From Prevotella sp. UBA3837 (lineage in GTDB: Bacteria > Bacteroidota > Bacteroidia > Bacteroidales > Bacteroidaceae), in NCBI GenBank assembly GCA_002392835.1, contig DGHX01000192.1:64363-73182 (forward strand): a stretch of DNA of 8,820 nucleotides, written 5' to 3'. Shown in pieces: positions 1 to 5,048 of the stretch (its first letter is position 1; every line of letters begins with the position of its first letter). Both the position numbers and the translations under genes were made by a program. The notes beneath the pieces are model-generated. The model was not told the origin of the DNA and ran no database searches. It was given only the letters and a program-made list of their open reading frames with translations.

Positions 1-765
1 ACGCCGCCGTCGAGCCACGCCACATACGCCATCATGGCCATGAAGGCCGGCAAGCCGGTATATGTTGAGAAGCCGCTGGCCTCGACCTACGACGACTGCG
101 CACGCATCAACTACGTGAGCGAGCGCACCGGCGTGCCCTGCTTCGTGGCCTACTACAGGCGTTACCTGCCTTACTTCCAGCGGGTGAAGGACATCGTGGA
201 AAAAGGCGTCATCGGACAGCCGGTGAACGTGCAGGTGCGCTTTGCCGTGCCGCCCCGCGACCTCGACTACGCACACCCGGAGAAGCTGCCCTGGAGGCTG
301 CAGCCCGACATCAGCGGAGGAGGATACTTCTACGACCTGGCACCTCATCAGCTCGACCTGCTGCAGCATATCTTCGGCGTCATCATCGAGGCAAGGGGCA
401 TCTGCAGCAACCAGGGGCACCTCTACAGCGCCGAGGACTCGGTGAGCGCCGTCTTCCGATTTGAGAACGGACTGCCAGGCAGCGGGTCGTGGAGTTTCGT
501 GGCACACGAGTCGGCACGGACCGACCGTATACTCATCATAGGGACGCAGGGGTCCATGGCATTCTCGGTGTTCAACTATGCACCCATTGACCTGCACACC
601 AGCCAGGGAACGGAAATCATAGACGTGCCCAACCCGCAGTACGTGCAGTTCCCCATCATCAAGAGCGTCATAGAACACCTGCAGGGACTGGACGTGTGCG
701 AATGTACCAGCGTGTCGGCCACACCCACCAACTGGGTACTCGACCGCATACTGGGGAAACTGTGA
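1..765 (+). CDS. Gfo/Idh/MocA family NAD(P)-dependent oxidoreductase, 5'-truncated
   Basis: The reading frame is open from base 1 to the TGA at 763-765, giving 254 residues. The family is usually about 320-400 residues, so roughly the first 70 (the start of the Rossmann fold with its glycine-rich dinucleotide loop) lie outside the window. Visible hallmarks are the end of the nucleotide-binding domain, TPPSSHATYAIMAMKAGKP, then VYVEKP with the family lysine (window residue 24). The C-terminal domain follows, with GGGYFYDLAPHQLD at residues 106-119, whose Asp112 and His116 fit the usual catalytic D-x-x-x-H arrangement. Members oxidise or reduce sugars, inositols or related polyols in the cytoplasm. 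The substrate cannot be told from this sequence. The next gene follows after 76 bases on the same strand but is functionally unrelated, so a shared operon is possible and unproven. Family assignment is secure; specificity is open. Confidence 0.93.
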   Translation, partial: TPPSSHATYAIMAMKAGKPVYVEKPLASTYDDCARINYVSERTGVPCFVAYYRRYLPYFQRVKDIVEKGVIGQPVNVQVRFAVPPRDLDYAHPEKLPWRLQPDISGGGYFYDLAPHQLDLLQHIFGVIIEARGICSNQGHLYSAEDSVSAVFRFENGLPGSGSWSFVAHESARTDRILIIGTQGSMAFSVFNYAPIDLHTSQGTEIIDVPNPQYVQFPIIKSVIEHLQGLDVCECTSVSATPTNWVLDRILGKL

Positions 766-778
766 TGGTACAAGCCTC

Positions 779-792
779 CTAAGCCCGCTTAG
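779..792. repeat. Short perfect inverted repeat after the oxidoreductase gene
   Basis: CTAAGC (779-784) and GCTTAG (787-792) are exact inverted copies separated by CC, 14 bases after the oxidoreductase stop codon. No T-run follows on the plus strand; a G-rich stretch (797-808) does. It is therefore a weak terminator candidate and might equally be a protein-binding dyad. A direct repeat GCTGAATA occurs just downstream at 808-815 and 819-826. No function is assigned. Confidence 0.35.
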
Positions 793-830
793 TCAGTGGG
801 GTGGGGGGCTGAATAGGCGCTGAATAATTA

Positions 831-850
831 AGAGTTGAGAGTTGAGATTC
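831..850 (+). repeat. Heptanucleotide tandem array (GAGAGTT type) over the DUF4421 start
   Basis: The stretch reads as consecutive 7-base units close to GAGAGTT: a partial unit, one exact copy (837-843) and a variant GAGATTC (844-850). It supplies an in-frame TGA at 836-838 and the TTG at 842-844 that is the only plausible start codon for the next gene. The same unit recurs at 2013-2069, at the other end of that gene. Confidence 0.75.
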
Positions 851-2014
851 AAGAAATACATATATATATTAATAATGTGTGGATGCGCTGTGCACACGGC
901 TGCACAGAAGCAGGGCAAAGGGCTTGCGTCAGTGGCTGACACGACGTGGGCCGATACTGTCGTGGCCAAGACCTCAGACGGCAGGCATCAGCTGCTGAAC
1001 ATCAAGGCGCAGACACAGCAACTGGGCAAGCAGATAAAGAAGACGGTGAGAGGCTTCGACCGCCTGAACACCGACTACATAGAGCCGCAGCACTACATAT
1101 TCACCGTGATGCTGCAGGTCACGAACAACTACGACATCTACACACTGCGCAGCGCCGGGCCCGACGCACAGAGCATCACCTTCTCGCCCGACATGAGGCT
1201 GCGACTGGGGCCCTACGTGGGATGGAAATGGTTCTTCGCAGGATATACCTTCGAGCTGGGCAACGTCAACCTCAGGGAGATAAAGCAGCAGCTCGACCTG
1301 AGCATATACTCCTCGCAGGTGGGCGTAGACCTGTTCTACCGCCGAACGGGCAACGACTACAAGCTGCGCGACGCCAGACTGGGCAGCGGTCTGGACACAT
1401 CGCCGCTGAACGGGCTCGGATTCGACGGAGTGAAGGCTGGCATCACGGGCTTCAACGCATACTACATCTTCAACCACGGACGATTCTCGTACCCCGCTGC
1501 CTTCAGCCAAAGCACACAGCAGAAAGTGAGCTGCGGGTCATGGATGGCAGGACTGGGATACACCAAGAACACGCTCGACGTAGACCATGAGAAGCTGCAG
1601 CGGCTTATCGACAGCGAGATGGGAGCCAACAGCGTGCCGCTGGACTCGGGGCTGATGATACGCAAGGTGAGCTACAACGACTTCAGCCTGTCGGCGGGCT
1701 ACGCCTATAACTGGGTGCCTGCCAAGAACTGGCTGCTGGCGGCCAGCCTGCAGGCGGCACTGGCCTACAAGAAGAGCGTGGGCGACGCCACCGGAAACCA
1801 GGAGGAGGGGTTCAGCTTCAAGAACGTCAACCTCGACGGCATAGGCCGGTTTGGCATCGTCTACAATAACATGCGGTGGTATGCCGGAGCCAGCGTCATC
1901 GTGCATACAAACAACTACCACAAGCCGCGATTCCGCACCAACAATACCTTCGGCTCGATGAACATGTACATAGGCTACAACTTCGGGCTGAAACGGAAAT
2001 ACAGGAAGGATTGA
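842..2014 (+). CDS. DUF4421 family predicted outer-membrane beta-barrel protein
   Basis: This 390-residue exported protein belongs, by remembered sequence pattern, to the DUF4421 family of Bacteroidetes. Diagnostic stretches are the TDYIEPQHYIFTVMLQVTNN region (near residues 79-98), a LRLGPYVGWKWFFAGYTFELG-like strand pair, and VGVDLFYRRTGNDYKLRD. Many alternating aromatic/polar strands and a last strand MYIGYNFGLK near the C-terminus suggest an outer-membrane barrel. Residues 1-21 form a signal peptide (MRFKKYIYILIMCG..., cleavage likely A21|Q22). The start is TTG at 842: an in-frame TGA lies two codons upstream, and the next ATG would remove the positively charged N-region. Start and stop codons both lie in GAGAGTT heptad arrays. 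The biochemical role is unknown; the secreted DUF1460 hydrolase follows 55 bases downstream. Family call fairly sure, barrel topology inferred. Confidence 0.85.
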   Translation: MRFKKYIYILIMCGCAVHTAAQKQGKGLASVADTTWADTVVAKTSDGRHQLLNIKAQTQQLGKQIKKTVRGFDRLNTDYIEPQHYIFTVMLQVTNNYDIYTLRSAGPDAQSITFSPDMRLRLGPYVGWKWFFAGYTFELGNVNLREIKQQLDLSIYSSQVGVDLFYRRTGNDYKLRDARLGSGLDTSPLNGLGFDGVKAGITGFNAYYIFNHGRFSYPAAFSQSTQQKVSCGSWMAGLGYTKNTLDVDHEKLQRLIDSEMGANSVPLDSGLMIRKVSYNDFSLSAGYAYNWVPAKNWLLAASLQAALAYKKSVGDATGNQEEGFSFKNVNLDGIGRFGIVYNNMRWYAGASVIVHTNNYHKPRFRTNNTFGSMNMYIGYNFGLKRKYRKD

Positions 2015-2069
2015 GAGTTGAGAGTTGAGAGTTCAGAGTTTAGGGTTTATAGTTTATAGTTTTAGAGTT
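2013..2069 (+). repeat. Heptanucleotide tandem array filling the DUF4421-DUF1460 junction
   Basis: Eight 7-base units with consensus NAGAGTT run without a break, apart from one extra T at 2062, from inside the DUF4421 stop codon (TGA 2012-2014) to the base before the DUF1460 ATG at 2070. The first three units are exact GAGAGTT. Later ones drift to CAGAGTT, TAGGGTT, TATAGTT (twice) and TAGAGTT. The whole 55-base spacer is therefore repeat, leaving no room for a separate promoter or ribosome binding site. No coding role is assigned, although the frame stays open from a TTG at 2025. Confidence 0.85.
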
Positions 2070-2924
2070 ATGAAGAAGCTTTATCTGATAGGTTTATCAT
2101 TTTTCATTTGTCATTTGTCATTTAGCCGCGTAGCAGCGCAGCCTATACGCTGCCACTATACTGCCGCTGACAGCATCACCGTGGAGCGGCTGCTGAAGAG
2201 CGGACACACCGACGTGCTGTACTACGCACGCCAGTTCCTGGGACTGCCTTATGTGGCCCATACGCTGGAGCTGTACCCCGACGACGAGCGGCTGGTGCTG
2301 AACACCCGCGAGCTGGACTGCACCACCTACGTCGACGTGGTGGCGGCGCTCACACTATGCGCGCGGCGTGGCGAGACCACCTTCTGGCAGTTCGTGAAAC
2401 AGCTGCACCAGCAGCGCTACTGGGACGGACGCTGCAGTGACTATACATCGCGCATACACTACTTCAGCGACTGGATACGCGACAACACACGGCTGGGCTA
2501 CGCACAGGAGATTCAGCAACCCCAGCCGCCGTTCACTGCCGTGCAGACCGTCAGCGTGAACTACATGACCAAGCACCCCGACGCCTACATAGCGCTGAAG
2601 CGTCACCCGGAATTCCTGCCCACCATCGGACAGCAGGAGAAAGACCTCACGGGCAGGCAGTTCCGCTTCATACCCACTGCGCAGGTGAAGAACACAAAGG
2701 TGATGCGGCAGGCCGTGCACGACGGCGACATCATAGGCATCGTCACCGTGGCACCGGGGCTCGACATCGCCCACCTGGGCATTGCTGTATGGAAGGACGA
2801 CGGGCTGCACATGATAGATGCATCGATGCGCCACAAGAAAGTGCTGGAAGAGAGCATCACCATGCGAAAGTATCTGGAAGGGCGAAAGAACGCCGTGGGC
2901 ATACGCATCGTGAGGCTGAAATAA
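2070..2924 (+). CDS. DUF1460 secreted NlpC/P60-like cysteine hydrolase (amidase-like)
   Basis: This 284-residue protein matches the DUF1460 / N-acetylmuramoyl-L-alanine amidase-like family, cysteine hydrolases related in fold to NlpC/P60 enzymes that cut cell-wall peptides. The nucleophile motif is ELDCTTYVD with Cys84; the proposed catalytic histidine is His235 in GLDIAHLGIAVW, followed by HMIDAS, where a polar third residue is expected. A signal peptide (residues 1-23, cleavage at VAA|Q) sends it to the periplasm or beyond. I chose ATG 2070 because KKLYL gives a proper N-region; the longer frame from TTG 2025 only translates the upstream heptad array. The hydrophobic core LSFFICHLSFS is encoded by a second heptad array (2092-2126). 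It probably shares a transcript with DUF4421. The substrate, a murein peptide or another peptide/amide, is not determined. Confidence 0.9.
   Translation: MKKLYLIGLSFFICHLSFSRVAAQPIRCHYTAADSITVERLLKSGHTDVLYYARQFLGLPYVAHTLELYPDDERLVLNTRELDCTTYVDVVAALTLCARRGETTFWQFVKQLHQQRYWDGRCSDYTSRIHYFSDWIRDNTRLGYAQEIQQPQPPFTAVQTVSVNYMTKHPDAYIALKRHPEFLPTIGQQEKDLTGRQFRFIPTAQVKNTKVMRQAVHDGDIIGIVTVAPGLDIAHLGIAVWKDDGLHMIDASMRHKKVLEESITMRKYLEGRKNAVGIRIVRLK
2092..2126 (+). repeat. ATTTGTC-type heptad array inside the DUF1460 signal-peptide codons
   Basis: Five consecutive 7-base units run from 2092 to 2126: GTTTATC, ATTTTTC, ATTTGTC twice, then ATTTAGC. They encode most of the hydrophobic core of the signal peptide (around LSFFICHLSFS). 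Three 7-base units equal seven codons, so the array reads through all frames while keeping a T-rich, hydrophobic coding content. The unit differs from the GAGAGTT family lying only 22 bases upstream. Confidence 0.8.
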
Positions 2925-2935
2925 GAAAAAAAACG

Positions 2936-2964
2936 AGCTGAAGCGAACAATCAACGCTTCAGCT
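2936..2964. terminator. Stem-loop terminator between convergent genes
   Basis: AGCTGAAGCG (2936-2945) pairs perfectly with CGCTTCAGCT (2955-2964), a 10-bp stem around a 9-base loop. On the plus strand it is followed by TTCTTCTT. On the minus strand it is followed by TCG and then eight T (the A-run at 2926-2933). It can therefore stop both the DUF1460 transcript and the opposing operon, and it overlaps the last codons of the minus-strand gene. The T-tract is better in the minus direction. Confidence 0.85.
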
Positions 2965-3217
2965 TCTTCTTACGGCTGAACAGCTGCGAGAGCACGGTGT
3001 AGTTGCGCCGCAGCTTGCGCACCATGAGGAAGGCGTCGATGGCAAAGGCACTGTGCGAGATAATGCTGCTGATGAACTCGCCGCGCGTCGACTCCTCGCG
3101 CTTCACGAAGAGCGAGCCCCACAACTGGCTGATGTGCTGGCTGTCTCGGTCAATGCTCAGGCGAAGCTCCTGCTTGCGCTGGCGTATTTCTTCCAATGTG
3201 CGGTAGTCGGGGGTCAT
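2951..3217 (-). CDS. Small conserved-looking protein of unknown function, third gene of the YtxH/holin operon
   Basis: An 88-residue protein if started at the ATG at 3215-3217 (MTPDYRTLEEI...). The frame continues 7 codons upstream to a TTG at 3236-3238, which I consider less likely. The N-terminal half is charged and probably helical (LEEIRQRKQELRLSIDRDSQ). A central SSIISHSAFAIDAFLMVRKL stretch could be an amphipathic or membrane-associated helix. The C-terminus is very basic (SRKKKLKR). I do not recognise a named domain. It sits 55 bases after the holin-family gene on the same strand and ends inside the convergent terminator, so it is read as the last gene of that operon. By position it probably works at the membrane with the other two; this is inference from context only. 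Confidence 0.75.
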   Translation of the reverse strand: MTPDYRTLEEIRQRKQELRLSIDRDSQHISQLWGSLFVKREESTRGEFISSIISHSAFAIDAFLMVRKLRRNYTVLSQLFSRKKKLKR

Positions 3218-3272
3218 GTGTGAAAATGTTTTTAGCAAATGGAAAGGGTAGGGGGCTGAGGCTGAATGGCCG

Positions 3273-3623
3273 TCAGTCGTTCAGCAGCAGGCGAGCCAGA
3301 TAGCGCACCAGGGGCCGCTCAATCCAGGGACGGCGGAAGGTAAACACCACCAGCAGCACCACGGCGTGTACGGCAGCCACCACGAGGAAGGCCGCCGTCA
3401 GCCCAATGCTCTTGCTGAGCCAGAAAGCGGCGCCGAGCGACACGAAGAGCAGCACCACCACCAAGATGAAGAACAGCAGTACAGCCAAGGTGGCACGCGT
3501 CAACAGACGAACCACCTTGTCTATCACATCGAGCTTCACATATTCCTGCTGAAGCCCCAGGTAATGCTTCACCGCCTCTACAAGCTGGGCGATGGTCTCC
3601 ACATTCTTGTCGCTCGACAGCAT
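3273..3623 (-). CDS. Phage-holin-like (holin_3_6 / Holin-X type) two-helix membrane protein
   Basis: A 116-residue protein starting at the ATG at 3621-3623, only 6 bases after the YtxH stop, so translation is probably coupled. Residues 1-40 are soluble and probably helical (NVETIAQLVEAVKHYLGLQQEYVKLDVIDK). Two transmembrane helices follow, roughly residues 46-70 (ATLAVLLFFILVVVLLFVSL region) and 75-98 (TAAFLVVAAVHAVVLLVVF). A short basic tail with RRPWIERPLV ends the chain. Bacteroidetes proteins of this shape are usually annotated phage holin family, but they occur as chromosomal genes beside YtxH, not in lysis cassettes, and there are no phage genes here. A lytic role is therefore unlikely; an envelope or stress-associated membrane role is more plausible. 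Exact function unknown. Confidence 0.82.
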   Translation of the reverse strand: MLSSDKNVETIAQLVEAVKHYLGLQQEYVKLDVIDKVVRLLTRATLAVLLFFILVVVLLFVSLGAAFWLSKSIGLTAAFLVVAAVHAVVLLVVFTFRRPWIERPLVRYLARLLLND

Positions 3624-3629
3624 AGTTTC

Positions 3630-3836
3630 TTAATCGGCTACTTCCTCCAGGTCGTCAACCAGGTCGCCAACGTCCTTACGGTTCAGCTTGATGTTGTGTT
3701 TCTTCAGGAAATCCTCCACGGTGTCGGAAATCTTTGCACGGGTGTTCTTACCACTCTCGGGGGCCAGCAGCAGGCCGCATGCAGCACCGGCGATGGCACC
3801 GCCGATGAATGCTCCAATATAACCAAGTCCTTTCAT
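3630..3836 (-). CDS. YtxH domain protein, small membrane-anchored
   Basis: A 68-residue protein starting at the ATG at 3834-3836. The N-terminal glycine-rich hydrophobic segment GYIGAFIGGAIAGAACGLLLAP (residues 5-26, split here only by eye) is the glycine-zipper membrane helix typical of YtxH proteins. It is followed by the hallmark P-E-S-G-K sequence and a charged helical tail (KISDTVEDFLKKH, then DVGDLVDDLEEVAD). The family is widespread, and members in Gram-positives belong to general stress regulons; the molecular role is not settled. It is the first gene of a three-gene minus-strand operon, and a candidate promoter with a perfect TAnnTTTG box lies 56-63 bases upstream of the start. Confidence 0.88.
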   Translation of the reverse strand: MKGLGYIGAFIGGAIAGAACGLLLAPESGKNTRAKISDTVEDFLKKHNIKLNRKDVGDLVDDLEEVAD

Positions 3837-3867
3837 GATACAATAGTTTTGTTTTAATAAAATGTTT

Positions 3868-3890
3868 AGGTGAATGATTCAATTTCACCT
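3868..3890. repeat. Inverted repeat in the YtxH 5' leader
   Basis: AGGTGAA (3868-3874) and TTCACCT (3884-3890) are exact inverted copies around 9 bases. Nested inside is a second dyad, TGAAT-G-ATTCA (3871-3881). The outer arms end only one base from the minus-strand TAnnTTTG box, so the element covers the expected transcription start of the YtxH operon. It could be a repressor operator or a 5' hairpin in the mRNA. Confidence 0.5.
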
Positions 3891-3891
3891 G

Positions 3892-3926
3892 CAAATTTAC
3901 GAATAAATATGATACGACAGCACAAA
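3892..3926 (-). promoter_or_regulatory. Candidate Bacteroidetes-type promoter for the YtxH operon
   Basis: On the minus strand, TAAATTTG (plus-strand 3892-3899) is an exact match to the Bacteroidetes -7 motif TAnnTTTG. A TTTG (plus-strand 3923-3926) lies 23 bases upstream as the -33 element, somewhat further than the usual spacing of about 19-21. Transcription would start near 3885 and give a leader of about 50 bases. Confidence 0.6.
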
Positions 3927-3939
3927 AACCTGTTATTTT

Positions 3940-3975
3940 TTTGTTAAAAATGTTAGATTTTGTTCATTTAACAAA
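3940..3975. repeat. Long-armed dyad midway between divergent promoters
   Basis: TTTGTTAAA (3940-3948) and TTTAACAAA (3967-3975) are perfect 9-base inverted copies separated by 18 bases. The dyad lies between the two divergent candidate promoters (3892-3926 and 3989-4023). A spacer giving about 27 bp centre-to-centre would place both half-sites near the same DNA face at 2.6 helical turns only imperfectly, so regulator binding is a possibility, not a conclusion. The surroundings are very AT-rich, which raises the chance of coincidence. Confidence 0.4.
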
Positions 3976-3988
3976 GTTTATGTCCTCT

Positions 3989-4023
3989 TTTGCGCCGTGT
4001 TTCACCATTATTTTGTAATTTCG
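3989..4023 (+). promoter_or_regulatory. Candidate promoter for the SPOR-ruvX-def-TPR operon
   Basis: TTTG at 3989-3992 and TAATTTCG at 4016-4023 resemble the Bacteroidetes -33/-7 pair, with one mismatch to TAnnTTTG (C for T) and a 23-base spacer. The predicted start near 4030 leaves an AT-rich leader of about 43 bases before the ATG at 4073, with no Shine-Dalgarno sequence. The whole 3837-4072 gap holds no gene that I can see. Confidence 0.5.
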
Positions 4024-4072
4024 CACTGTGAATTAAACTATCGATTATCATTTACAACATTAAATTATAGTT

Positions 4073-4588
4073 ATGAAGAAGTATGTTTTAGTATGTGCAG
4101 GCCTTTGCCTGGCAATGTCGTTTACAAGTTGTGGCTCAAGCGAGAAGGCCTACCGCAAGGCTTATGAGAAGGCACAGGCCCAGGCTCAGCAGCAACAGCA
4201 GGTGCAGCCCCAGCAGCCTGCCGTGGTGCAGCAGACGGTGACCACTACTCCCGTGGTAACACCTGTCCAGACCGTGCCCTCGACACAGACTCAGGTGGTG
4301 GAGAGCGACCAGGTACAGGTGCGCCAGGAGCGTGTGGCCATTGTCAGCGGCTCTGGGCTCCTCAGCTATAGCGTTGTCGTGGGTTCGTTCTCGGTCATTG
4401 CCAATGCCGAGGGCCTGCAGCAGCGCCTGAAGAACGCCGGATATGCCGCACAGATAGTGAAGAACGAGGACCGCAACATGTATCGCGTCGTAGCATCTAC
4501 TTTCAACGACAAGACATCGGCCGTGCAGAGCCGCGACCAGCTGCGTGGCACCTATCCCGATGCCTGGCTGCTCTATAACGCTCGCTAA
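4073..4588 (+). CDS. SPOR domain-containing lipoprotein
   Basis: This 171-residue protein has a lipoprotein signal peptide (MKKYVLVCAGLCLAMSFTSC), with Cys20 as the probable lipidated residue. A linker rich in Gln, Pro, Val and Thr follows (about residues 35-80, including a run of glutamines). A C-terminal SPOR domain covers about 97-169 (SYSVVVGSFSVIANAEGL... through AAQIVKNEDRNMYRVVASTF). SPOR domains bind peptidoglycan strands stripped of stem peptides, which concentrate at the division septum, so the protein is expected in the periplasm, membrane-anchored, touching the cell wall. The architecture of anchor, flexible low-complexity tether and glycan-binding head is typical. The start is the ATG at 4073 in an AT-rich leader. 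It is the first gene of a plus-strand operon; ruvX begins 19 bases after its stop. Family assignment firm; the septal role is inferred from the domain. Confidence 0.93.
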   Translation: MKKYVLVCAGLCLAMSFTSCGSSEKAYRKAYEKAQAQAQQQQQVQPQQPAVVQQTVTTTPVVTPVQTVPSTQTQVVESDQVQVRQERVAIVSGSGLLSYSVVVGSFSVIANAEGLQQRLKNAGYAAQIVKNEDRNMYRVVASTFNDKTSAVQSRDQLRGTYPDAWLLYNAR

Positions 4589-4595
4589 TAGTTCC

Positions 4596-4601
4596 AAGGA
4601 G
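4596..4601 (+). promoter_or_regulatory. Shine-Dalgarno sequence that fixes the ruvX TTG start
   Basis: AAGGAG lies six bases before TTG 4608-4610. Good Shine-Dalgarno sequences are uncommon in Bacteroidetes and I see no other as clear in this window. Its position supports the unusual TTG codon over the upstream ATG at 4545, which would overlap the SPOR gene. It may compensate for the weak start codon. Confidence 0.7.
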
Positions 4602-4607
4602 AAAGAA

Positions 4608-5027
4608 TTGGCCCGCATACTTTCCATCGACTACGGCAAGAAACGCACAGGGCTGGCAGTCACCGACCCCCTACAGCTGATAGCTGGGGGGCTGGCGACT
4701 GTTGCTACGTCCGAGCTGTTCACCTTCCTGCAGGACTACACCCGGCGCGAACAGGTGGAGCGCATCGTCATAGGCGAGCCACGCCAGCCAAACGGCCAGC
4801 CCAGCGAGAACCTGCAGCGCGTCATGCAGTTCGTCAGCCGCTGGCGCAAGGCCATGCCCGACATACCCATTGAGCTGTACGACGAGCGATTCACGTCGGT
4901 ACTGGCCCACCAGGCCATGATTGATGCCGGGCTGCACAAGAAAGCCAGACAAGACAAGGCCCTCGTCGACGAGATCAGCGCCACCATCATCCTGCAGGAC
5001 TACATGCGCGCAAGAACAAAATCTTAA
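4608..5027 (+). CDS. ruvX: RuvX/YqgF family Holliday junction resolvase-like RNase H-fold nuclease
   Basis: From TTG 4608 the protein has 139 residues, matching the usual family length of about 138-150. RNase H-fold motifs appear in order: ILSIDYGKKRTGLAVTD (Asp8), IVIGEP (Glu57), LYDERFTS (Asp92, Glu93) and VDEISATIILQDY (Asp121), supplying the acidic metal-binding residues. YqgF proteins are described as putative Holliday junction resolvases and, in Escherichia coli, as factors in 16S rRNA 5'-end processing. The protein acts in the cytoplasm. The TTG start is supported by the AAGGAG sequence six bases upstream and by alignment of its N-terminus (M-ARILSIDYG) with family starts. An ATG at 4545 would add 21 residues encoded inside the SPOR gene and is rejected. 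The def gene follows after a 21-base gap, much of it heptad repeat. Confidence 0.95.
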   Translation: MARILSIDYGKKRTGLAVTDPLQLIAGGLATVATSELFTFLQDYTRREQVERIVIGEPRQPNGQPSENLQRVMQFVSRWRKAMPDIPIELYDERFTSVLAHQAMIDAGLHKKARQDKALVDEISATIILQDYMRARTKS

Positions 5028-5046
5028 ATCTCAAACCTCAAATCAA
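5019..5046 (+). repeat. AAATCTC-type heptad array at the ruvX-def junction
   Basis: Four 7-base units run from 5019 to 5046: AAATCTT, AAATCTC, AAACCTC and AAATCAA. The array includes the last ruvX codons and its TAA stop (5025-5027) and ends two bases before the GTG of def at 5049. Read on the other strand the units become GAGATTT and relatives, one base from the GAGAGTT units near DUF4421, so this looks like the same family inverted. Confidence 0.7.
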
Positions 5047-5048
5047 TA

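Noticed and set aside
2025..2069. TTG start giving DUF1460 a 15-residue N-terminal extension
   Set aside because: The extension is a translation of the heptad array and places extra residues ahead of a well-formed signal peptide starting at ATG 2070.
2013..2126. CRISPR-like or minisatellite array
   Set aside because: Units are 7 bases with no spacers, which does not fit CRISPR; the array is described as a heptad tandem repeat instead.
2355..2954. A 199-codon minus-strand frame opposite DUF1460
   Set aside because: It is antisense to a clear coding gene with catalytic motifs, has no recognisable domain, and runs into the convergent terminator.
3239..3272. Extra small gene or terminator between the holin-family gene and the 88-residue gene
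   Set aside because: The 34 bases show no convincing stem with T-tract and no open frame of use; it looks like a plain intra-operon spacer.
3273..3836. Prophage lysis cassette suggested by the holin-family protein
   Set aside because: No endolysin, phage structural, integrase or attachment sequences are nearby, and the YtxH-adjacent arrangement is chromosomal.
4545..4607. Upstream ATG start for ruvX, adding 21 residues
   Set aside because: The extension is the SPOR gene read in another frame. The TTG at 4608 has AAGGAG at proper spacing and yields the family's usual N-terminus and length.
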